Source of the DNA: Gemella haemolysans
GTDB lineage: Bacteria > Bacillota > Bacilli > Staphylococcales > Gemellaceae
Length of the DNA stretch: 64,000 bases
Direction of reading: 5' to 3'
NCBI RefSeq assembly: GCF_028308085.1
Contig: NZ_JAQMFS010000075.1
Span: forward strand, 18,748 to 82,747
Made by a program: the position numbers and the translations under genes. The notes under the pieces were generated by a model. That model saw nothing but the letters and a program-made list of their open reading frames with translations, made no database searches and was not told where the DNA came from. Positions 56,700 through 63,907 of this stretch are shown here, piece by piece (positions within the stretch are counted from its first letter, which is position 1; every line of letters begins with the position of its first letter).

Positions 56700-56900
56700 G
56701 TTGTTGAATTAGATATTGTTGTTATTACGAGATGGAGAAGTAGAGGATATAACCGTGTCTATGATAAGTTTTGTATCATAGATATAGACTATATAATGCA
56801 CGTATCACATAATTGGACATCAACAGCTAATGATAGTGAAGAGATCTTAGCTACTGCACTTAATCATGAACTTGTAGCAAAGTTTGCAAAGAGTTTATGA
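56700..56900 (+). pseudogene. C-terminal remnant of a phospholipase-D-like domain protein
   Basis: An open stretch with no start codon in a suitable place reads ITRWRSRGYNRVYDKFCIID, then IMHVSHNWTSTANDSEE and ATALNHELVAKFAKSL before a stop. The DKFCIID ... SHNWT ... pattern is like the second HKD half of PLD-like nucleases. The usual SYNWT Tyr is His here. The rest of 56455-56958 has scattered stops in all frames I checked, with a possible further relic near 56461-56560. This is decayed element DNA. Confidence 0.5.
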
Positions 56901-56958
56901 AATTATATAATGGGATTTATTTTAAACAATGACAAATTAGTGTTGTGGGGGGATAATA

Positions 56959-57780
56959 ATGCTGGAAAAAACACTAGAAACTTCATCAGGAGTGATTCAT
57001 TATTGGATAAATGAAATTAATAAAAAATCAAGAATCGCTCTTATATTTTTGCCAGGACTTACTGCTGATCATAGATTGTTTGATAAACAGATAGAATATT
57101 TTAAGGATAAGTTCAGAGTATTGGTTTGGGATGCACCTGGACATGCTTCATCATATCCTTTTAACCTTGATTTTGATTTGTTTGATGAAGCAAAATGGTT
57201 GTATGAAATATTAATAAAAGAAGGAATTGATCAACCAATCTTAATTGGACAATCAATGGGAGGTTATCTAGGCCAGATTTATGCAGAGCTATTTTCTGAA
57301 AAACTAAATGGTATTGTTACTATTGATTCAGCTCCTCTTCAAAGGCGGTATTATACCGTAATAGAATTATGGTTATTAAAAAAAGTAGAAGTAATATATA
57401 GAATTTATCCATGGAAAACACTTTTGAAACTGGGGCCGAAAGGCGTATCAACAACTGAATATGGAAGAAAATTAATGTTGGATATGATGATGGTTTATGA
57501 TGGGAACCAAAAAAGATATTCTCATCTAGTAGGGCATGGATATAAAATCTTGGCAAAAGCAGTAGAAAAAAATCTGACTTATGAAATAAAATGTCCACAT
57601 ATGGTGATATGCGGTAAAGAAGATCGAGCAGGTTCCTGTATCCGATATTTAAAATTATATGAGAAAAAATCTGGGAAGCCTGTTGAGTGGATTGATAATG
57701 CTGGTCATAATTCGAACACTGATAGACCACAGGTTGTAAATAAATTGATTCATGAATTTGTGAAAAAGTGCGACATATAA
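56959..57780 (+). CDS. Alpha/beta hydrolase
   Basis: 273 aa alpha/beta-hydrolase. The oxyanion region is FLPGLTADHRLFD, the nucleophile elbow GQSMGG (Ser99 region), and the C-terminal catalytic His is in NAGHNSN. Substrate unknown; the class includes esterases, lipases and menaquinone-synthesis MenH-like proteins. A GGGGGGAT ribosome binding site precedes the ATG. It sits between two rlmCD copies, so it is accessory cargo rather than core genome (inference). A hairpin follows. Confidence 0.82.
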   Translation: MLEKTLETSSGVIHYWINEINKKSRIALIFLPGLTADHRLFDKQIEYFKDKFRVLVWDAPGHASSYPFNLDFDLFDEAKWLYEILIKEGIDQPILIGQSMGGYLGQIYAELFSEKLNGIVTIDSAPLQRRYYTVIELWLLKKVEVIYRIYPWKTLLKLGPKGVSTTEYGRKLMLDMMMVYDGNQKRYSHLVGHGYKILAKAVEKNLTYEIKCPHMVICGKEDRAGSCIRYLKLYEKKSGKPVEWIDNAGHNSNTDRPQVVNKLIHEFVKKCDI

Positions 57781-57801
57781 ATACTAGGTTGTCGAGGTAA
57801 T

Positions 57802-57842
57802 ACCGTTTAACGATAACATTATTCTATTGTTAAACGGTTTAT
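57802..57842 (+). terminator. Hairpin after the alpha/beta hydrolase
   Basis: Perfect stem ACCGTTTAAC / GTTAAACGGT. The T-run is short. It lies just before the truncated rlmCD copy. Confidence 0.65.
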
Positions 57843-57857
57843 AGATATGTTTCCATC

Positions 57858-58646
57858 TATCAAGTGAATCCAGTTCAAACAGAAGTATTATACAGTAAAG
57901 CGTTGGAACTTGCAGAATTGAAAGAATCTGATACGATAATTGATGCTTACTGTGGTATTGGAACAATAAGTCTATTCGCAGCGAAGAAAGTTAAGAAAGT
58001 ATATGGTATTGAAATAGTAGAAGCGGCTGTTTTAGATGCTCGAGAAAATGCTAAAAATAATAATATAACTAATGCAGAATTTTTACTAGGTAAAAGCGAA
58101 GATGTCATTAAGGATCTAATTTCAAAAGATGTTCAAATCGATACAGTAATAGTCGATCCACCACGTAAAGGATGCGAAGAAAGTTTCTTAAGAGACTTAG
58201 CTTCAATGGGAATAGAAAAGATAGTTTATGTGAGCTGTAATCCAGCAACTCTAGCACGTGATATGGAAATTATGAGAGGGCTAGGTTATAAACTAGGTGC
58301 AGTGCAACCTGTAGATATGTTCCCTGGAACGTATCATGTAGAGACGGTAGCACTTTTGTCCAAACTTGATGTTGATAAGCACATAAGTGTTGAAATTGAG
58401 TTGGATGAGATGGATTTGACAAGTGCGGAGAGTAAAGCAACATATGCTCAAATCAAAGAATATGTTTGGAATAAATTTCAATTAAAAGTTTCAACATTAT
58501 ATATTGCACAGATAAAAAGGAAATGTGGAATAGAATTACGAGAACATTACAACAAGTCAAAAAAGGAGAAACAAATTATTCCACAGTGTACACCTGAAAA
58601 AGAAGAAGCCATCATGGATGCTTTGAGACACTTCAAAATGATTTAA
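57858..58646 (+). pseudogene. 5'-truncated rlmCD (rumA) copy fused to an unrelated 3' tail (element att junction)
   Basis: From 57858 to about 58355 this repeats 55939-56436 without indels; I count seven amino-acid differences in about 157 residues. It includes the SAM motif and the SCNPATLARD catalytic loop but lacks the TRAM domain and the N-terminal half. After HVETVALLS the frame continues for about 90 residues (KLDVDKHISVEIELDEMD, LTSAESKATYAQIKEYV, CTPEKEEAIMDALRHFKMI) unrelated to RlmCD. Tails of this kind are found where ICEs insert in rumA. Without a proper start it is unlikely to be translated as a working enzyme. Confidence 0.8.
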
Positions 58647-58668
58647 TAGAAAAGAATGACAGCTATGA

Positions 58669-58785
58669 CTTTCTGCATTTATTACATTCCTACTTGGTAT
58701 TGGAACGGCGTTGTTGCATATCATTATGGTGTTCTGCTTATTTTGGGCGTTAGCTTCTTTTATTGCAAGTTTAAGAGTAAGTTAA
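58669..58785 (+). pseudogene. Hydrophobic open stretch, probable membrane-protein remnant
   Basis: An uninterrupted frame without a start encodes LSAFITFLLGIGTALLHIIM then VFCLFWALASFIASLRVS and a stop. The pattern is that of a transmembrane segment pair. It begins straight after an in-frame stop and has no ribosome binding site. Family not recognised; most likely a leftover of a mobile-element gene. Confidence 0.3.
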
Positions 58786-58953
58786 CATATTTTTAGAAGT
58801 GTAAGTTGAATGATTGGTAAAATAGCAGGTATATATCTCTAAGTGTTATAATATATTATTAAGATGAAATATATTAGTTATTTAAAGATAAGAGAAACGA
58901 ACGGGCAGAGGGGGGAAATTAAAACAAAATTATATTAAAAGAACACGCTAATT

Positions 58954-58993
58954 ATTAAACTGGGATTTGTTATGAATCCCAGTTTAATTTTTA
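58954..58993 (+). terminator. Hairpin terminator in element remnant
   Basis: Stem ATTAAACTGGGATT / AATCCCAGTTTAAT with 7-nt loop and T-run. No intact gene precedes it, so it is a relic. Confidence 0.75.
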
Positions 58994-59127
58994 TAATTGA
59001 ATTAATAGAATTATTAAACTATACAATAAAATCAATTTAAAGAAAAATAAATATTAGATAATCTTAGACGATAGAAATTAAAAACTCTATTGTCTATTTT
59101 TATACTCAAAAGTTGGAGGGTATGATG

Positions 59128-59227
59128 ATGAGGAAAAAATTCTATATTAGGTCAAATAAAAAGCTTTAAGATAGATGACAAAACTAAGTCTAATAAGAAA
59201 GACCATAGCAAAGGTGCAGAGAGATAA
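59128..59227 (+). pseudogene. Short frameshifted gene remnant
   Basis: TTGGAGGG and three ATG codons (59122, 59125, 59128) precede a run of six A (59134-59139). Removing one A would give a 32-codon frame starting MRKNSILGQIKSFKIDD and ending HSKGAER. As it stands the frame stops after 13 codons. Function not recognised. A terminator-like hairpin follows at 59232. Confidence 0.35.
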
Positions 59228-59231
59228 ATAT

Positions 59232-59262
59232 CGGTAGTCTCCGGACTGCCTTTATTTTTTTG
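59232..59262 (+). terminator. Hairpin terminator upstream of the HTH-methylase cluster
   Basis: GGTAGTC / GGACTGCC stem with CTCC loop, then T-rich DNA. Confidence 0.7.
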
Positions 59263-59405
59263 CTTTTTTAAAGTGATGTATCAATTGATTAAAAATAACC
59301 TATAGTTAATGTTATAATAAATTTGTATGTAATAACAAACATAAGTATTTTTTTAATGTATATATGTACGAGATTAGCTATCGAAAAAATAATCTTGGAG
59401 GTTAT

Positions 59406-59612
59406 ATGGAATTAAGTTATAAAAGGTTATTTAAAAAACTTATTGATTTAGATATGCAACATAATGAGCTTATGGAAAAAGCAAATGTAAGTAGGAGTAC
59501 ATTTTATAAATTAAAGAATGGTGAGAATGTAACTACCGATATTTTGTTCAGAATTTGTGATGCATTGGATTGCGACATATCAGAAATTATGGAGTGTATT
59601 AAAAATGATTGA
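59406..59612 (+). CDS. Small HTH regulator (XRE/YozG-like)
   Basis: TTGGAGG (59395-59401) selects ATG 59406 rather than the in-frame ATG 59364, giving 68 aa. It is a single Cro/CI-type HTH domain (NELMEKANVSRSTFYKLKNG as recognition region). Proteins of this type often sit before DNA methyltransferase genes and act as control proteins. It overlaps the following methyltransferase by 8 bp. Confidence 0.8.
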   Translation: MELSYKRLFKKLIDLDMQHNELMEKANVSRSTFYKLKNGENVTTDILFRICDALDCDISEIMECIKND

Positions 59613-60329
59613 AATAATAAATGGAGAATGCATAGAAGAATTGAGGAAGTTAGACTCATCTACGGTTGATTTAATTATTACAGATCCTCCATATAATATT
59701 GCGAATTTCATGAATGGGAGAGATACAAATCTACAAAAAATGCGTTCTAATTTTTTTGGTGCTGCTGGTTGGGATGATTTAGATTTTAATGATTGGAAAG
59801 ACCATATGAGATTGTTTTTAAAGAATCAAGTAGGATACTTAAGAATGGTGCTTCCATGATAGTTTTTATGTCAATATTAAGGGTTGAAACTCTTGTTGAA
59901 ATAGCAAATAAATTTGGTTTTTATTATAAAACCACTGGAATTTGGCACAAAACAAATCCAATGCCTAGAAATATGAATTTACATTTTGTTAATTCAAATG
60001 ACTGCTGGATATATTTTACTTATAAAACAAAAACAAGAACATTCAATAATAAAGGTAAATTGGTTCTAGACTATATTGAAACATCTGTCACGACTTCTAG
60101 GGAAAAGAAATTAGGTAAACGTCCAACACAAAAGCCAATTATATTATTCGAACATTTTATAAGATTGCTTTCAAATGAGGGCGATTTAGTAGTAGATCCA
60201 TTTCTAGGAAGCGGTTCTTCTGCAATTGCAAGCTATAGATTAAATAGAAATTTTATCGGTGTTGAATTAGAAGAAAAATATGCTAAATTAGCGAATATGA
60301 GGGTAGAAGATGAAAAGACAAGTTATTGA
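59605..60329 (+). pseudogene. DNA N6-adenine methyltransferase (beta class), frameshifted
   Basis: The first part (from ATG 59605) has motif IV in IITDPPYN. The second part, in another frame, has motif I in VDPFLGSGSSAIASY near the C-terminus. This motif order (IV before I) is the beta class. The two frames join in the T-run 59815-59819: one extra T would give MRLFFKESSRILKNG and restore a single frame of about 240 residues. So this is a one-base deletion (or a sequencing error). Without repair the enzyme lacks either its catalytic or its SAM part. Confidence 0.82.
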
Positions 60330-60744
60330 TTTGTTTTCTGGAGTTGGTGGACTATCTAAAGGATTTTTCGACTCAGGATTTGAAATTGTTTTAGCAAATG
60401 AAGTTGACTATTCTATAGCTAATTCTTATAAAAAAAATCATCCTAAAGTGAAAATGATTAATGAAGATATTTCAAAATTAGATATTGATGATGTTTTTAA
60501 TGAGTATAAAAATATAGACGTAATTGTTGGTGGACCACCTTGTCAAGGATTTTCTCAAAAAGGGAAAAGAAAAATAATGGATGATCCACATAATTATTTA
60601 TTTAAATATTTTTTTGAGGTAGTTAGTGTTGTTAGACCGAAGTATTTTGTGCTAGAAAATGTACCCAACATATTAACTGTAAATAACGGACATTTTAAAG
60701 ACGAAATTTATAGCTTATATTCCAGTAATGGTTACACATTATGA
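60310..60744 (+). pseudogene. DNA cytosine-C5 methyltransferase, 3' truncated
   Basis: 144 aa N-terminal piece. Motif I DLFSGVGGL (7-15), motif IV GGPPCQGFS with catalytic Cys78, and motif VI ENV (116-118) are present. Motifs VIII-X and the target-recognition domain are missing. The frame ends SSNGYTL where it runs into the recombinase remnant. Full-length enzymes are over 300 aa. It overlaps the adenine methyltransferase by 20 bp, so both formed one modification module. Confidence 0.85.
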
Positions 60745-60838
60745 TGATACCCTAGTAAGGAAGATTATCCAGAATGTTAGTGTTTATGATGACCACTTTG
60801 TAATATGCTTTAAATCTGGAATTGAAATGGAAGTATGA
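60731..60838 (+). pseudogene. C-terminal tail of a large serine recombinase
   Basis: In a frame different from the cytosine methyltransferase, VTHYDDTLVRKIIQNVSVYD continues to HFVICFKSGIEMEV and a stop. This matches by eye the conserved end of Tn5397/Tn1549-type large serine recombinases (YDxTLVR ... VEFKSG). The catalytic N-terminal domain is absent. A deletion joined the methyltransferase to this tail. A terminator follows. Confidence 0.6.
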
Positions 60839-60852
60839 TTTAATACTAATAT

Positions 60853-60896
60853 AAACCGTCAATTAAGAGTTAGGTTCTCTTGATTGGCGGTTTTTG
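60853..60896 (+). terminator. Terminator after the recombinase tail
   Basis: AACCGTCAATTAAGAG / CTCTTGATTGGCGGTT stem with T5. Confidence 0.85.
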
Positions 60897-60974
60897 CATT
60901 GACTTTTACATGATTTATACATGTGATATTATCAAAAATGTTGTTTATAAGGTTATTGATAAGGAGTTGACCAC

Positions 60975-61138
60975 ATGAGTGATGTAATAAGCTGTTAGAT
61001 GAAGCTATTAAAGAAACCGAAAACTTGTACGAAGGAGAAGTCTTTATTTTTAAGGAATTGTTTAAAGGATATGTATGGAACAGGATACCGAGAAAGGACT
61101 GTACTAATGTCTTAGTAGATGTTTTTGAGATGTTTTAA
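60975..61138 (+). pseudogene. DUF1413-like small gene, frameshifted
   Basis: AAGGAG precedes ATG 60975. The frame stops after seven codons, but a one-base insertion near 60990 would give MSDVIKLLDEAIKETE, then EGEVFIFKELFKGYVWNRIP, as in DUF1413 proteins of mobile elements. The C-terminal end is also altered (KDCTNVLVDVFEMF). Probably dead. Confidence 0.5.
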
Positions 61139-61177
61139 ATAATATAAAAAACACTTGAATAAATGCTCATATAACTA

Positions 61178-61234
61178 TTGACACAAGAGAAAAATAATAA
61201 TATAATAAATATACAACGTATGAATGATTATTCA
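61178..61234 (+). promoter_or_regulatory. cadC promoter and candidate CadC operator
   Basis: TTGACA (61178-61183), 17 bp, TATAAT (61201-61206). The dyad TGAATGATTATTCA (61221-61234) lies near the transcription start, and CACTTGAATAAATG lies upstream. Staphylococcal CadC binds similar TTGAAT-rich dyads, so autoregulation is likely. Confidence 0.7.
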
Positions 61235-61271
61235 AGTAATTAGATGAAATAATTTAAAAAGAGGTAATAAT

Positions 61272-61640
61272 ATGACTAAAAAATTTAATTCAATTGAAAG
61301 ATGTGACTGCAATGTAATTCATGAGGATATTGTAAATCAAGTTAGAGATAAAATGCCTCAAGAAGAAAGCCTTTATGATCTAGCAGAATTATTTAAAGTA
61401 TTTGAAGATTCAACACGAATCAGGATATTATGGGCTTTACATGAAGCTGAAATGTGTGTTTGTGATATCGCTGTATTACTTAACATGACACAATCAGCAA
61501 TTTCCCATCAGCTGAGAGTCTTAAAACAAGCTAATTTAGTGAAAAACAGAAAAGAAGGCAAAGTAGTATATTATTCATTAGTTGATGATCATGTAAGAGA
61601 AATATTTGACCAAGGTCTAATTCATATCAACGAGAAGTAG
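61272..61640 (+). CDS. cadC: ArsR-family metal sensor CadC
   Basis: 122 aa winged-helix repressor. The N-terminal CDC (Cys11, Cys13) and the CVC in helix 4 (Cys62, Cys64 in EMCVCD) match the Cd/Pb/Zn thiolate site of CadC. The recognition helix lies in MTQSAISHQLRVL. Metal binding releases it from the operator. It leads a three-gene resistance cluster with the HMA protein and P-type ATPase. The 145 bp to the next gene contain no clear terminator. Confidence 0.93.
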   Translation: MTKKFNSIERCDCNVIHEDIVNQVRDKMPQEESLYDLAELFKVFEDSTRIRILWALHEAEMCVCDIAVLLNMTQSAISHQLRVLKQANLVKNRKEGKVVYYSLVDDHVREIFDQGLIHINEK

Positions 61641-61785
61641 TAATGCGGTAGAATAGAATATTTTTTGAAGATATTTAGGCATATATTTAAGTCTTCATTT
61701 CAAATGAGCAATGCTTCAAGAAAATTTGAAAAAGGCTTGTAGTATTCAAAATAAAATTACAAATAATATTTAGGAGGATTTAATA

Positions 61786-62007
61786 ATGAAAAAGAAATTT
61801 ATACTTGAAGGTTTAGATTGTGCAAATTGCGCGGCAAAAATGGAAAAGGCTATTAATGAGCTTGATGGAGTGAAAGAAGCTACTGTTAACTTTATGACCA
61901 CAAAACTCGTTATTGATGGTGAGGATGAAAAAATGCCAACAATAATAGCAGAGGCCGAAAAAATAGTTAAAAAAATCGAACCCGATACAACTATGAAAAA
62001 GGCTTAA
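61786..62007 (+). CDS. Stand-alone HMA heavy-metal-binding protein
   Basis: 73 aa. A single ferredoxin-like HMA domain with GLDCANCAAKME (Cys12, Cys15), the form found at the N-terminus of Cd/Zn ATPases. It ends 15 bp before the ATPase gene, whose product lacks this domain. So the metal-binding domain is encoded as a separate protein. It probably delivers Cd or Zn to the pump. AGGAGG ribosome binding site. Confidence 0.9.
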   Translation: MKKKFILEGLDCANCAAKMEKAINELDGVKEATVNFMTTKLVIDGEDEKMPTIIAEAEKIVKKIEPDTTMKKA

Positions 62008-62022
62008 AGGAGGCTATTTAGT

Positions 62023-63867
62023 ATGACAAAACGACTATGGCGAATAATTATTGGTGCAGCCGTGTTAGCTACAGCAGTATTGCTTAGTTTAAATAACGAA
62101 TGGTTACAGATTGCTCTCTTTATAATAAGTTACATTATTGTAGGTGGAGATGTTGTAAAAAGAGCTGTAAAAAATATTTTTAAAGGTCAAGTTTTCGATG
62201 AAAATTTTTTAATGAGTATTGCAACAATTGGTGCATTTTTTATTGGTGAGTATCCTGAAGGTGTTGCAGTTATGCTGTTTTATCAAGTTGGAGAACTGTT
62301 TCAAAGCTATGCAGTTGGCAAGTCGAGAAAGTCAATTGCAAGCCTTATGGATATTCGACCAGATTATGCAAATGTTAAAAAAGGTGATGAACTTGTCAAA
62401 GTTGACCCAGATGAAGTACAAATTGGAGATATTATTGTAATTAAAGCAGGAGAAAAAATTCCTCTTGATGGCAAGGTAATTGAGGGAAGTTCAATGATTG
62501 ATACATCGGCACTAACAGGCGAATCTGTTCCTCGTGAAGTAGAAGTTGGAAGTGATATCCTAAGTGGGTGCATCAATATTAATGGGGTTATTACAGCAGA
62601 GGTTACCAAGGAATTTGGAGAATCTACTGTAAGTAAAATTCTTGATTTAGTTGAAAATGCAAGTAGTAAAAAATCCAATTCAGAACAATTTATTACGAAG
62701 TTTGCGAGATATTATACACCGGTTGTGGTTATAATTGCAGTTTTTCTAGCTATTATACCACCTCTTGTTATAGACGGGGCGACTTTTAGTGATTGGATAT
62801 ATAGAGCACTAGCATTCCTTGTGGTATCCTGTCCGTGTGCTTTAGTTATTTCAATTCCTTTGAGTTTCTTCGGTGGAATAGGTGGAGCCTCAAAAAAAGG
62901 TGTTTTAGTCAAGGGTAGTAATTATTTAGAGGCATTAGCAGAAACTGAAATTGTTGTTTTTGATAAAACTGGAACACTAACGAAAGGTGTATTTAATGTA
63001 CAGGAAATTCATCCAGAAGGAGTTTCCAAAGAAGAGCTACTAGAATTAACTGCACATGCGGAAAGCTATTCCAATCATCCGATTTCACTTTCACTGAAAC
63101 GTGCATATAGCAAAGAAATAGACAATGGACGTATTTCAGATGTAGAAGAGATATCAGGTCATGGTGTTATTGCAACAGTAGATGGCAAAAAGGTTATGGC
63201 AGGAAATATCAAACTTATGAAAATGATGGATATCCCTTATTTCAAGGGAGAGCTGATCGGTACTATTGTACATGTTGCTGTTAATAACAAATATATAGGT
63301 TACATTGTAATTGCCGATGAGGTAAAGGAAGATTCAGCACAAGCAATCAAGGAACTTAAGGCAGCTAATATTAAACAAACAGTTATGTTGACAGGTGATA
63401 ATAAAAGTATTGGTTCAAAAGTTGCTAAAGAGCTTGGTCTTGATAAGGTTTATGCAGAACTGTTGCCAGCAGACAAAGTTGAAAAACTAGAAGAATTATT
63501 TTCGCAAAAATCTAAAAAAGGTAAACTTGCCTTTGTTGGTGACGGAATCAATGATGCACCTGTATTAGCTCGTGCAGACATTGGAATAGCAATGGGTGGT
63601 TTAGGTTCTGATGCGGCCATTGAAGCTGCTGATGTTGTAATTATGACTGATGAACCATCGAAAATTGCTACTACAATGAAGATTTCTAAAAAGACACTAA
63701 AAATTGCACATCAAAACATAGTATTTGCAATTGGAATAAAAATAATTGTTCTTATTTTGAGTGCTTTTGGAATAACTACTATGTGGGCAGCTATATTTGC
63801 AGATGTAGGTGTAACTATCATCGCAGTATTAAATGCTTTTAGAGCTTTGAATGTAAAGAATCTATAA
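62023..63867 (+). CDS. cadA: Cd/Zn/Pb-transporting P1B-type ATPase without N-terminal HMA domain
   Basis: 614 aa, shorter than the about 720 aa staphylococcal CadA because no HMA domain is fused. Motifs: transport-site CPC (Cys270, Cys272, in VVSCPCALVIS), phosphorylation site DKTGT (Asp314), TGES actuator loop, SNHPIS (HP motif for P1B pumps), and GDGINDAP (Asp507). About eight hydrophobic segments. It exports divalent soft metals. An AAGGAGG site leads from the HMA gene, so they are translated together. Confidence 0.95.
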   Translation: MTKRLWRIIIGAAVLATAVLLSLNNEWLQIALFIISYIIVGGDVVKRAVKNIFKGQVFDENFLMSIATIGAFFIGEYPEGVAVMLFYQVGELFQSYAVGKSRKSIASLMDIRPDYANVKKGDELVKVDPDEVQIGDIIVIKAGEKIPLDGKVIEGSSMIDTSALTGESVPREVEVGSDILSGCININGVITAEVTKEFGESTVSKILDLVENASSKKSNSEQFITKFARYYTPVVVIIAVFLAIIPPLVIDGATFSDWIYRALAFLVVSCPCALVISIPLSFFGGIGGASKKGVLVKGSNYLEALAETEIVVFDKTGTLTKGVFNVQEIHPEGVSKEELLELTAHAESYSNHPISLSLKRAYSKEIDNGRISDVEEISGHGVIATVDGKKVMAGNIKLMKMMDIPYFKGELIGTIVHVAVNNKYIGYIVIADEVKEDSAQAIKELKAANIKQTVMLTGDNKSIGSKVAKELGLDKVYAELLPADKVEKLEELFSQKSKKGKLAFVGDGINDAPVLARADIGIAMGGLGSDAAIEAADVVIMTDEPSKIATTMKISKKTLKIAHQNIVFAIGIKIIVLILSAFGITTMWAAIFADVGVTIIAVLNAFRALNVKNL

Positions 63868-63907
63868 ACTATTTTTCCTATTCACCCCTTGAATGATACC
63901 GATAAGG

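Noticed and set aside
56455..56958. Intact gene between rlmCD and the alpha/beta hydrolase
   Set aside because: Stops occur in all frames at short intervals; only remnants are readable.
57320..57730. 136-codon minus-strand ORF within the alpha/beta hydrolase gene
   Set aside because: The plus strand has clear hydrolase motifs; the antisense frame has none and no ribosome binding site.
59364..59405. Upstream ATG of the small HTH gene
   Set aside because: TTGGAGG is located downstream of it and directs initiation at ATG 59406.
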